From Pseudomonas putida (lineage in GTDB: Bacteria > Pseudomonadota > Gammaproteobacteria > Pseudomonadales > Pseudomonadaceae), in NCBI RefSeq assembly GCF_028682455.1, contig NZ_JANHLD010000002.1, positions 124,001 through 188,000 on the forward strand: a stretch of 64,000 nucleotides of DNA. Reading direction: 5' to 3'. The notes beneath the pieces are model-generated. The model was not told the DNA's origin. It ran no database searches and worked only from the letters and a program-made list of their open reading frames with translations. Shown piece after piece: positions 1-7,987 of the stretch (positions within the stretch are counted from its first letter, which is position 1; the number at the start of each line of letters is the position of its first letter). Position numbers and translations under genes: made by a program.

Positions 1-90
1 CAGCATAGTAGTGACTGGCCTGGACGCCATTGCCCAGGCGCTATGCTAGCCTTCACCCGTCCAATGTATGAACGCGAGAGTTGAACCACT

Positions 91-549
91 ATGAGCAACC
101 CGGCAACGCAAACGGATGAATTCATGCAGGCGGCAATCGACGAAGCCCGCCTGGGACTGGCTGAGGGCGGCATTCCGATCGGTTCGGTGATCGTGCACCA
201 GGGGCGGATCATCGGCCGCGGGCACAACCGTCGGGTGCAGTCGGGCAGCGCGATCCTGCATGGCGAAATGGACGCACTGGAGAATGCCGGTCGCCAACCT
301 GCCACGGTATATGCCGAATCGACCCTGTACACCACCTTGTCGCCGTGTGCGATGTGCAGCGGTGCCATTTTGCTGTACGGAATCAAGCGGGTGATCGTGG
401 GCGAGCACCAGACCTTCATGGGCGAGGAAGACCTGCTCAAGTCTCGGGGGGTGAGCCTCGAGGTCCAGCACAATGCGGCGTGCATCGACATGATGAGCGA
501 CTTCATCGCCGCCCGGCCCGAGCTCTGGAACGAAGATATCGGCCGCTAG
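91..549 (+). CDS. Yeast-type cytosine/nucleoside deaminase
   Basis: Predicted zinc-dependent cytidine-deaminase-fold enzyme of 152 aa that would deaminate free cytosine to uracil for pyrimidine salvage in the cytoplasm. The zinc site is visible as H57-G-E59 and P85-C86-A-M-C89, with E59 as the proton shuttle. The segments EGGIPIG near residue 25, YTTLSPC before the cysteines, and the C-terminal ELWNEDIGR closely match the layout of Saccharomyces Fcy1 (158 aa), including its C-terminal Asp. This differs from the usual bacterial CodA, an unrelated amidohydrolase. The gene stands alone and converges with the leftward operon ending at 572. A different small substrate, such as a pterin or guanine, cannot be excluded. 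Confidence 0.85.
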   Translation: MSNPATQTDEFMQAAIDEARLGLAEGGIPIGSVIVHQGRIIGRGHNRRVQSGSAILHGEMDALENAGRQPATVYAESTLYTTLSPCAMCSGAILLYGIKRVIVGEHQTFMGEEDLLKSRGVSLEVQHNAACIDMMSDFIAARPELWNEDIGR

Positions 550-571
550 GGCGAACGACCCTGGGCGCGGA

Positions 572-1531
572 TCAGCCTGTGCTGCCTGACCGTGCCCCTC
601 GGGTACGCTGGCTGGCAAGGCGTTCGAGCAGCAGATAGACAAGCCCTGCCACCATCAGCGGCAAAAGAAAGTACACCGCCCGGTAGCCGATCAGCGCTGC
701 CAGCAGAGTGCCCTTGCTGTAACTGCCCTGCAGCAGGGTCAGGAACACCGTTTCCAGTACCCCCAGCCCCGCCGGAATATGCGTTATCACCCCCGCGATA
801 CTACTGATCAACAACACCGCCAGGATTGTCGGGTAACCGACCTTGTCCGGCAGCAGGGTGTAGACCACCAGGGCCATCAGTGCCCAGTTGCAGGCGCCCA
901 TCAGCGCCTGCAGTGCTGCCATCTGCAACGAGGGCAAGGTAATTTCGTGGCCGCGCAGTTGCCAGGTGCGCCGCCGGGCAAAGCGGCAGGCCAGCAGATA
1001 GGCCGCCGCCACCATCAGCAACAGCACACCGATCAGCCGCAGGCCATTGCTGCCGATCTCAAGCCCCGCTGGCAAGCGCGGCAAACCGCAGACGAACAAA
1101 CCGCCGGCGAGGATGAAATAGCCGAGCCAGTTGGTCACGAGCCCCAGGCTGAGAATCCGGGTGATGGTGGCCACGGGCAGGCCAAGCCGTGAGTACAGGC
1201 GATAGCGCAAGGCAATGGCCCCGACCCAGGCGCTGAGGTTGAGATTGAAGGCGTAGCAGACGAAGGCCAGTGGCAGCACCTGGCGCGCCGGTAGCGAATG
1301 GCCGGTGTAGCGCCGCCCGATCAGGTCGAAGCTGCTGAACAGGGCAAAACTGCTGGCGCTGACCAGGATTGCCAAGGCCAGGGTCTGCCAGCGGTAGGCG
1401 ACCAGGGCATGGCGTACTTCCTGCCAGTCCAGGTTCCTGAGCAACGAAAACAGCAGGACCGGCACCAAAATGAAAAACGCAACCGTCAGGGCCTTTCGAG
1501 CCCGCTGCCAATGCTTGCTGTGCGCGCTCAT
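572..1531 (-). CDS. ybhN: YbhN/UPF0104-type integral membrane protein
   Basis: A 319-aa polytopic membrane protein of the lysylphosphatidylglycerol synthetase transmembrane-domain family (UPF0104, YbhN/AglD). About eight hydrophobic segments are visible, with the family-typical motif IPAGLGVLE near residue 250. There is no catalytic LPG-synthetase domain. The chosen ATG (1529-1531) overlaps the clsB stop as ATGA; the open frame extends upstream but that part is only clsB read in another frame. It is the last gene of the kinase-EEP-clsB-ybhN operon. E. coli has the same ybhP-ybhO-ybhN order, which suggests a role in lipid handling; the molecular function is not established. Confidence 0.85.
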   Translation of the reverse strand: MSAHSKHWQRARKALTVAFFILVPVLLFSLLRNLDWQEVRHALVAYRWQTLALAILVSASSFALFSSFDLIGRRYTGHSLPARQVLPLAFVCYAFNLNLSAWVGAIALRYRLYSRLGLPVATITRILSLGLVTNWLGYFILAGGLFVCGLPRLPAGLEIGSNGLRLIGVLLLMVAAAYLLACRFARRRTWQLRGHEITLPSLQMAALQALMGACNWALMALVVYTLLPDKVGYPTILAVLLISSIAGVITHIPAGLGVLETVFLTLLQGSYSKGTLLAALIGYRAVYFLLPLMVAGLVYLLLERLASQRTRGARSGSTG

Positions 1532-2739
1532 GTGGTCTTGCCTTCGGGTTGCTGATCGGCTGGCAAGGCCTTGAGGCGCAATACGTGTGCAGGCAGCCAG
1601 CCGACCATGGCCGGGAAGTGGCGGATGAAGTGAAAGCTCAGGAAGATCAGCGGTGCGCGCCACCAATAGCCGCGCAACACGCGCTGCAGGCTCACCGGTC
1701 TGCAGCGGTGGATGCACAGCTCCTGCAGGTGCTCGTGCAATCGCTTGTTGAGGGCCTGGTCGCGAATCATCAGGTTGGCCTCAAGGTTCAACGACAAGCT
1801 CAACGGGTCGAGGTTGCTCGAACCCACGGTCGACCAGTGGCGGTCGACCAGGGCGACCTTGCCGTGCAGCGGCCGCTCGCAGTATTCGAAGATCCGCACG
1901 CCATCGCGCAACAGGTAGTTGTAGAGCAGGCGCGAGCACAGGCGCACCAGCGGCATGTCCGGCATGCCTTGCAGCACCAGGGTGACCTTGACCCCGCGGC
2001 GGGCTGCGTTGCGAAGGTTTCGCAGCAGGCGATAGCCGGGGAAGAAATAGGCATTGGCAATGATAATCCGCTCTCGAGCGCCGTCGATGGCCCTGAGGTA
2101 ATGGCGCTCGATGTCGTTGGGGTGGTCCAGGTTGTCGCGGATGCTCAAGGTCATGCTGGCCTGGTCGCTGTCGGCGGCCAGGGGCAGGGCGCGCTGCCAC
2201 CAGCGCTGGCTGCGACGCCGCAACTGGGCGGGCTCGGCGAGCAACGTCAGGGTGGCCTGGCGCAGGTCGGCCACGATCGGCCCGCGTACTTGCACGGCAT
2301 AGTCCTGCTTGGCCATGGGGCCGTAGTCGGCGAGGTGATCGGCGCTGTAGTTGATGCCGCCGACGAAGCCGACTTCGCCATCGATCACCAGGATCTTGCG
2401 GTGCAGGCGGCGGAACAGGTTGGTGCGCATCCCCAGACGCTTGGGGCGCGGGTCGAATGCCAGCAGTTGCACGCCGGCATCGTACAAGGCCTTGAGGTAC
2501 TCGTGGCTCAGGTCGGCGGTGCCATAGCCGTCCACAAGCATCTGTACCCGTACGCCACGGCGCGCCGCGTCGATCAGCAACTGTTGCAACTGGCGGCCGA
2601 CCTTGTCTTCGAAAATGATGAAGGTTTCCAGCAGGATCTCCTCGCGCGCCTGTTCTATGGCGGCGAAGGCGCTGGGAAAGTAGTCCTCGCCATTGATCAG
2701 CAACTGGACCTGGTTGTCGGTTCGCCACTGCTCGTTCAC
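1528..2739 (-). CDS. clsB: Cardiolipin synthase B (phospholipase D family)
   Basis: A 403-aa phospholipase-D superfamily enzyme predicted to make cardiolipin at the inner membrane. ClsB-type enzymes transfer a phosphatidyl group between phospholipids. Two HKD motifs are present: HRKILVID starting at H113 and HGKVALVD starting at H292, each followed by a G-G/S-x-N motif. The start is GTG at 2737-2739, giving residues beginning MNEQWR; it overlaps the upstream stop as GTGA. Upstream codons in the same frame are shadow of the EEP gene. There are no N-terminal membrane helices, as in E. coli ClsB (YbhO). It is third in a four-gene operon. Confidence 0.92.
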   Translation of the reverse strand: MNEQWRTDNQVQLLINGEDYFPSAFAAIEQAREEILLETFIIFEDKVGRQLQQLLIDAARRGVRVQMLVDGYGTADLSHEYLKALYDAGVQLLAFDPRPKRLGMRTNLFRRLHRKILVIDGEVGFVGGINYSADHLADYGPMAKQDYAVQVRGPIVADLRQATLTLLAEPAQLRRRSQRWWQRALPLAADSDQASMTLSIRDNLDHPNDIERHYLRAIDGARERIIIANAYFFPGYRLLRNLRNAARRGVKVTLVLQGMPDMPLVRLCSRLLYNYLLRDGVRIFEYCERPLHGKVALVDRHWSTVGSSNLDPLSLSLNLEANLMIRDQALNKRLHEHLQELCIHRCRPVSLQRVLRGYWWRAPLIFLSFHFIRHFPAMVGWLPAHVLRLKALPADQQPEGKTT

Positions 2740-3518
2740 CAGCGCACCTCCACTGCCAGCGGCAAATGGTCGGACAGATGCGTCCAGGGCTTGCGGGCCA
2801 TCACCTTGGGGGCATGGGCACGGGCATTGCGCAGGTAGATTCGATCCAGGCACAGCAACGGCCAGCGTGCCGGAAAGCTGCGTGCCGGACGCCCGTAGGC
2901 CTGGGTGAAGACTTCGTGCAGGCCGCTGTCGGCCAGGGTTTGATCGATGCGCCGGCGCCAATCGTTGAAGTCGCCTGCGACGATGACCGGCGCCGTGGCG
3001 GGCAGGCTGTCGAGCAGTTGGCACAACAGGCGCACCTGCTGCTGGCGCTGGCGTTCGTCCAGGCCCAGGTGCACACAGATGGCATGCAGCTCCTTCCCTC
3101 CCGGCAGGGTCAACACCGAGTGCAGCAAGCCACGCTGCTCGCTGCCTTTGATGCTCACGTCCAGGTTGGTGTGGTGCAGGATCGGGTACTTGGACAGCAG
3201 GGCGTTGCCGTGCTCGCCATCGGGGTAGACCGCGTTGCGTCCGTAGGCGAACACGGGCCAGAGGCTGTCGGCGAGAAACTCGTATTGAGGTACATCCGAC
3301 CAATTGCGGTGTCGGCGTCCATGCTGGCGATGGCTGCCGAGCACTTCCTGGAGGAAGACCAGGTCGGCGTCTTCGCTGCGTACGGCCTCGCGCAGTTCGG
3401 GCAGCACATAGTGGCGGTTGAGCGCACTGAACCCCTTGTGCACGTTCACCGTCAGTATCCGCACATGGTCCACGGCGGGTGCCGCGGCCAGCGAGCCTGC
3501 GGGAAGCGCCTTGCTCAT
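2736..3518 (-). CDS. ybhP: Endonuclease/exonuclease/phosphatase family protein (YbhP-like)
   Basis: A 260-aa EEP-fold metal-dependent phosphoesterase. Family motifs read in order: ILTVNVHKGF (N-terminal Asn), DLVFLQEV (metal-binding Glu), VIVAGDFNDW (catalytic Asp/Asn) and the C-terminal SDHLPL (catalytic His). No signal peptide is evident. It sits between the hybrid kinase and clsB with 4-bp overlaps on both sides, the same neighbourhood as E. coli ybhP-ybhO. The substrate is unknown; a phospholipid headgroup or phosphodiester role is inferred only from context. Confidence 0.88.
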   Translation of the reverse strand: MSKALPAGSLAAAPAVDHVRILTVNVHKGFSALNRHYVLPELREAVRSEDADLVFLQEVLGSHRQHGRRHRNWSDVPQYEFLADSLWPVFAYGRNAVYPDGEHGNALLSKYPILHHTNLDVSIKGSEQRGLLHSVLTLPGGKELHAICVHLGLDERQRQQQVRLLCQLLDSLPATAPVIVAGDFNDWRRRIDQTLADSGLHEVFTQAYGRPARSFPARWPLLCLDRIYLRNARAHAPKVMARKPWTHLSDHLPLAVEVRW

Positions 3519-5152
3519 GGGGGCGTCACCTTGCCCAGCATCTGCGCGACCTTGGCAGTCAACTGGGAAAACTCGAAGGGCTTGCTGATCATTTGCATTC
3601 CAGGGTCCAGGTAGCCGCCCCTGGCGAGGGCATTCTCCGCATAGCCGGTGATGAACAGCACCCTTAGGCCTGGGCGCAACTTGCGGGCGATCTCGGCCAG
3701 TTGCCGTCCGTTCATGCCGGGCAGGCCGACATCGCTGACCAGCAACATCACTGCGGTATCGGAGCGCAATAGCGCCAGGGCTGCATTGGCGGTGTCGACG
3801 GCAACGCAGGGATAGCCCTGCTCCTCGAGGGCCTGCTGTACCAGAACGCGTACCGTTGCATCGTCTTCGACGACCAGCACGGTGCCATTCAAGTCGGTGT
3901 CCACCGAGGCGACGGGCGCGCTCGGGGCCGCCTCACGCTGTGCTTCGTCGGGGCGCGGCAAATACAGGTCGACCCGGGTGCCATGGCCGATCTGGCTGTG
4001 CAGGGCAACATGCCCCCGGGACTGCTTGCTGAAGCCATACACCATGGACAGCCCCAGGCCTGTGCCCTGGCCGATGGGCTTGGTGGTGTAGAACGGATCG
4101 AAGGCGCGGTCCAGGGTACTTTGCGGCATGCCGCAGCCGTTGTCGGCGATGCTCAGGCATACATAGTCACCTGCCATCAGGGCGTGACCGCCAAACTGGG
4201 TGCCATCGAGGCGTTGATTGCTGGCCTTGATCGTCAACCCGCCACCATTGGGCATGGCATCGCGGGCGTTTTGCAGCAGGTTGTTGAGGGCTTCTCGTAG
4301 TTGCAGCGGGTCGACCTGGGCGGGCCATAGGTTGGGCTCGTACTCGACCGTCAGGGCAATGTGGGAGTCCAGCAGTGGTGTGAGCCGCTCTCGATGCAGC
4401 AGGTCCGGCAATTGCACCGGGTGGGCATCCAGCGACTGCCGGCTGGAAAACGCCAGCAGGTTATGGGTCATGCTGGCGGCACGGCGCACCGCCTGTTGGC
4501 TCAGATCAAGCAGCTTGGGCAGCGCCTCGAAGCGGCCCTGCTGCAGGCGCTTGCCGATCAGCTCCAGGCTGCCGCCGATACCCGTCAGCAGGTTGTTGAA
4601 GTCATGGGCGACGCCGCCGGCCAACTGGCCGATGGCCTCCATCTTCTGGGCATGGCGCAGGTACTGCTCGTCTTCGCGCAGCTGGCGCAACTGCTCTTCC
4701 ACCCGGCGCTGCAGGCTGCTCATCGCCAGCCCGTGACTGCGGGCCTGGTACTGGCGGCGCCGGGCGCGCAACGAGGACTGGGTCAACGCCAGCAACGAGC
4801 CGGGGTCGAACGGGCAGGGCAGCAGGAACAGGTTGCCAAGGGCGCTGTGGCTGGCCTGGGCGGGCGCGTGGGGGGCATCCTTCTGCCCGGTCAGCAGGAC
4901 CACGGGCAGATCGGACCAGTCCGGCTGCTGGCCAATGTACCGGTGCAGCGGCGATTGGGTGGTGCCACCCAGGGAGGTGTCGGCGACGATGGCCAACCCC
5001 GCACCTTGCCCCAGCGCAGTGCCCAGTTCGTCCATGGTTTGCGCGGCCAGCGCCTCGATGCCAGCGTTGTCGAGCAAGTCGAAGGCCAATCGGCTCAGCT
5101 GGGCTGGTGCCAGGATCAGCGCACGTTCGCCGTAGGGCATTGAATCGGCCAC
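3515..5152 (-). CDS. Hybrid histidine kinase/response regulator, cytoplasmic
   Basis: A 545-aa signalling protein without membrane segments. Residues 10-125 resemble a receiver fold (VVLLTGQ) but lack a clear phospho-acceptor, so this is probably a pseudo-receiver. A coiled linker follows at 140-170, then a HisKA-type dimerisation helix with H183 in GGVAHDFNNLL. The ATPase domain has an N box (NNLLQNARDAM) and a G box (GTGLGLSMVYGF). A C-terminal receiver has D474 in SDVGLPGMNG and K524. The GTG start at 5150-5152 is favoured by an AAAGGAG Shine-Dalgarno; an ATG lies 4 codons downstream. It is the first gene of the lipid operon and overlaps the next by ATGA. The signal is unknown. Confidence 0.88.
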   Translation of the reverse strand: MADSMPYGERALILAPAQLSRLAFDLLDNAGIEALAAQTMDELGTALGQGAGLAIVADTSLGGTTQSPLHRYIGQQPDWSDLPVVLLTGQKDAPHAPAQASHSALGNLFLLPCPFDPGSLLALTQSSLRARRRQYQARSHGLAMSSLQRRVEEQLRQLREDEQYLRHAQKMEAIGQLAGGVAHDFNNLLTGIGGSLELIGKRLQQGRFEALPKLLDLSQQAVRRAASMTHNLLAFSSRQSLDAHPVQLPDLLHRERLTPLLDSHIALTVEYEPNLWPAQVDPLQLREALNNLLQNARDAMPNGGGLTIKASNQRLDGTQFGGHALMAGDYVCLSIADNGCGMPQSTLDRAFDPFYTTKPIGQGTGLGLSMVYGFSKQSRGHVALHSQIGHGTRVDLYLPRPDEAQREAAPSAPVASVDTDLNGTVLVVEDDATVRVLVQQALEEQGYPCVAVDTANAALALLRSDTAVMLLVSDVGLPGMNGRQLAEIARKLRPGLRVLFITGYAENALARGGYLDPGMQMISKPFEFSQLTAKVAQMLGKVTPP

Positions 5153-5273
5153 AAGGGTCTCCTTTGACAGGGCACAGGCAACTACCGCGGTTGCGGTTAT
5201 TGTCGCTGCATTATCACTGGACCACGGGGGCGATGCGGGGGTTCAACCAAAATGCCCGATGGTCGTGGAGAGC

Positions 5274-6329
5274 CTACAGGCCTTGCTGTACCAGGGGGTC
5301 GTCGGGGTTCAGCTGCTCGAGCTGGGCCAGCAGGATCTGCACATTCTGCAACTGACCGGTCTCTTTCCAGTACTCGATCAGCAGAACCCGGGCTTTACGG
5401 TTGGCCGGGTCGTGGACAAGGATGGTCTCCAGCTGCCGTTGCGCGGCATCCACCTGGTCGAGCTGGTGCAGGCTGGTGGCCAGGGTGTAGCGGTAGTCGT
5501 TGTTGTCGGGTTCAAGTTCCAGGGCGCGGGCGAATGCCAGCAAGGCGTATTCATCCTGGCCGTGGCGCAGCAGCCAGCGGCCCAGTTCGTGTTGCAGGAA
5601 GGCGGAGTCCGGCCGTTGCTGCAATGCCTTGGCCAGCACCTGGCGCGAGGCGTCGGTCTGCTCCTGGCGCTCCAGCATCTCTACCTGCATGGCCAGGGCC
5701 TCGAGGTTTTCGGGGTCCAGCTGCAAGGTGCGCTCCAGCGCTCGGGCAGCCTCCTGATAGCTGTTTTCATGAAGGTAGAGCCGGGCCAGGTGAAGCTGCG
5801 CGGTGGCATCGTCGGTCTTTTCTGCCAGTTCGTGCTGGTAGCGCTCCAGGGTATGTTGCAGCGGGCCGAAGTACAGGCCGATTTCGTCCGGGCCCAGGCC
5901 CAGCAGGGCATCGACCACGGCAAAGCGTACGCTTTGATCTTCATCGTCGAGCATGGGGCCAAGCACCAGGCTGCGCTGGGCGCCGGGGAGCATCGCCTGG
6001 ATACTGGCGATGGCAGCGCGGCGCACCATCGGCTCGTCATCCTGCAAATCGCGGCTGGCCAGCTTCAGGGCCAGCGGCGAGGGGTAGTTGGGCAGTTCGG
6101 CATATAGGCTGGCACGGCGGATGGGCGACAGGTCTGTGCGCCCCAGTTGTTGATACAGCACCCTGGCCGCGCCCGGCTGGCCGTTGTGGGCCATGGCCAG
6201 CGCCTTGGTGTAGCTGTGCTTGAGCGCAGGGGCGGGCGCTGGGGTGTCGTCACGCCAGAAATATCCCCCAAGGCCCAGTACAACGAGCAGAGCCAGGCTG
6301 ACAAGGGTGAATCGGCGTTGTTTCGACAT
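5274..6329 (-). CDS. Membrane-anchored TPR/HEAT-repeat protein
   Basis: A 351-aa protein with one N-terminal hydrophobic helix (about residues 8-23), either an anchor or an uncleaved signal. A helical-repeat stretch rich in DDE/RxAAI features (about 80-145, HEAT-like) follows, and then roughly five tetratricopeptide repeats, recognisable by the L-x2-LG-R/A...A-x3-F-x-ALELxP pattern (for example YALLAFARALELEPDN). It is probably a periplasmic-side scaffold or assembly factor similar to cytochrome-c-biogenesis or NfrG-type TPR proteins. It lies 121 bp upstream of the kinase operon on the same strand and could be co-transcribed. No catalytic residues were found. Confidence 0.75.
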   Translation of the reverse strand: MSKQRRFTLVSLALLVVLGLGGYFWRDDTPAPAPALKHSYTKALAMAHNGQPGAARVLYQQLGRTDLSPIRRASLYAELPNYPSPLALKLASRDLQDDEPMVRRAAIASIQAMLPGAQRSLVLGPMLDDEDQSVRFAVVDALLGLGPDEIGLYFGPLQHTLERYQHELAEKTDDATAQLHLARLYLHENSYQEAARALERTLQLDPENLEALAMQVEMLERQEQTDASRQVLAKALQQRPDSAFLQHELGRWLLRHGQDEYALLAFARALELEPDNNDYRYTLATSLHQLDQVDAAQRQLETILVHDPANRKARVLLIEYWKETGQLQNVQILLAQLEQLNPDDPLVQQGL

Positions 6330-6437
6330 GGATGGATCCGGGACACGCGGCGAACAAAGGTATCAGCTTGTGTCACCCAGAGGCTTGCGTCAAATCGGTG
6401 GGGCTTGCGCCGTGAAGCGTGTGACAGAAGAGTCGCT

Positions 6438-6462
6438 ATCGCGGGGCAAGCCCGCTCCCACA
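6438..6462. repeat. Single REP element
   Basis: The stretch contains GCGGGGCAAGCCCGCTCCCAC, the Pseudomonas REP palindrome with the usual CTCCCAC tail. It lies between oprN and the TPR gene. It is one of six REP-type sites in the window. Confidence 0.8.
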
Positions 6463-6491
6463 GAACTGACTGATCAAGACAGTTGCCCCCA

Positions 6492-6524
6492 CAAAAAAGC
6501 CCCGCGAGCGGATGCAGGCGGGGC
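6492..6524 (-). terminator. Rho-independent terminator of mexEF-oprN
   Basis: Read on the minus strand, a GCCCCGC stem pairs with GCGGGGC across a short loop and is followed by TTTTTTGT. It starts about 40 bp after the oprN stop codon, as expected for the end of the efflux operon. Confidence 0.85.
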
Positions 6525-6562
6525 AAAGGGCCGGTCAGAAACCAACCAAAGGAGTCGTCGGA

Positions 6563-7987
6563 TCAATTTGCCGCAGCGACGCTTTCAGCCTGCCAGCCGC
6601 CACCCAGGGCCTTGTAGATGGCAACGATGCCGCGGTACAGGTCGACCTCGCCCTGGGCCTGGGCATCCTCGGCGCTCAGGCGTTCACGCTCGGCATCGAG
6701 CAACACCAGGTAGTCCACGGTGCCTTCGCGGTAGCGGATCGAGGCCAGGTCGGCGGCCTTGCGGCTGGCTTCACTCTGGCGCAACAGGGCCAGCAGTCGC
6801 TGCTGGCGCTTGCTGTAGTCGCTGAAGGCGTTTTCGGACTCTTCCAGGGCAAGCAACACCTGTTGCTCGTAGTTGGCCAGCGCGCCCTCGGCATCGGCAT
6901 TGGCGCCGCGCAGGCGTGCCCGCACACTGCCCAGGTCAAAGGCCGCCCAGGTGATGCTCGGCCCCAGGGCCCAGGCCTGGGCTGCCGAAGATCCCAGCTG
7001 CGAGCCCCGGGCGGCGGTAAAGCCGAGGAACCCGCTCAGGCTGACCCGTGGGAACAGGTCGGCGGTGGCCACGCCGATGTTGGCGGTCGCCGCAGCCAGT
7101 TGCCGTTCGGCACTGCGGATGTCCGGGCGGCGCTTGAGCAGCTCGCCCGGGTCACCTACCGGCAGCGCCTTGGCGATGGCCGGCAACTGCGCAGGCGACA
7201 GGTCGATGCTCAGGGCGTCCGGGCGCTGGCCCAACAGGGTAGCGATACGATTGCGTGCCCGCACCTGTTCGGCCTGCAACTGCGGCACGGTGGCTTCCAC
7301 TTCGGCCAGGCGTGCATCGGCGCGCACCACATCGAGATCGTTACCCACCCCGGCGTCGCGCAGGGTCTCGGTAATACCGCGTGAATCCTGCTGGGTCTTG
7401 AGGTTGGCCAGGGCGATTTTTTCGCGCAATTGCGCACCGCGTAGCTGGCCATAGGCATCTACCAATTCGGCGATCAGGCTGACCTGCAACTGCTGCAGAT
7501 CGGCCTGGGCCGCGTCCTGCTGCGCTTCACTGGCTTCCAGCTGGCGCTGGATGCGGCCGAACAGGTCCAGTTCCCAGGCCATGTCCAGGCCCAGGTCGTA
7601 GCGCTCGCTGTTGACCCGGTCGTCGGTCTGGCCCGGTATCTGGCCTTTGCCCAGGTCACTGCTGACGCGGCTGGTGACGGTGGGCAGGGCATCGTTGCTG
7701 ACATCGTCGCGAATCGCCCGGGCGGCCTTGAGGCGGGCAAAGGCCACGCGCAATTCACGGTTGCCTTGCAGCGACTGACTCACCAGTTGGTTGAGCACCG
7801 GGTCGTCAAACTGCTTCCACCAGATGCTTTCAAAGCGGCTGCGGTCGTAGGCGGTCCTGGCCGCTGGCTCGTTGGCGGCGGTCAGTTGCGCCGCCGCGGT
7901 ATCCGGGCGCTTGTAGTCCGGGCCAACGGCGCAGGCCGCCAGCGCCAGTACCAGCAGGCTGGGCGCCATCAGTTTCAAGTGTTTCAT
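6563..7987 (-). CDS. oprN: Outer membrane efflux channel OprN
   Basis: A 474-aa TolC/OprM-family outer membrane lipoprotein that forms the exit duct of the MexEF pump. The N-terminus is a lipoprotein signal with lipobox LAAC, followed by AVGPDYKRP, the typical start of mature NodT-type outer membrane factors. Two internal repeats with long helices are visible. The ATG at 7985-7987 overlaps the mexF stop as ATGA; upstream in-frame codons are mexF shadow. It is the last gene of mexE-mexF-oprN and is followed by a terminator. The OprN assignment follows from the MexE/MexF identity of its partners. Confidence 0.93.
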   Translation of the reverse strand: MKHLKLMAPSLLVLALAACAVGPDYKRPDTAAAQLTAANEPAARTAYDRSRFESIWWKQFDDPVLNQLVSQSLQGNRELRVAFARLKAARAIRDDVSNDALPTVTSRVSSDLGKGQIPGQTDDRVNSERYDLGLDMAWELDLFGRIQRQLEASEAQQDAAQADLQQLQVSLIAELVDAYGQLRGAQLREKIALANLKTQQDSRGITETLRDAGVGNDLDVVRADARLAEVEATVPQLQAEQVRARNRIATLLGQRPDALSIDLSPAQLPAIAKALPVGDPGELLKRRPDIRSAERQLAAATANIGVATADLFPRVSLSGFLGFTAARGSQLGSSAAQAWALGPSITWAAFDLGSVRARLRGANADAEGALANYEQQVLLALEESENAFSDYSKRQQRLLALLRQSEASRKAADLASIRYREGTVDYLVLLDAERERLSAEDAQAQGEVDLYRGIVAIYKALGGGWQAESVAAAN

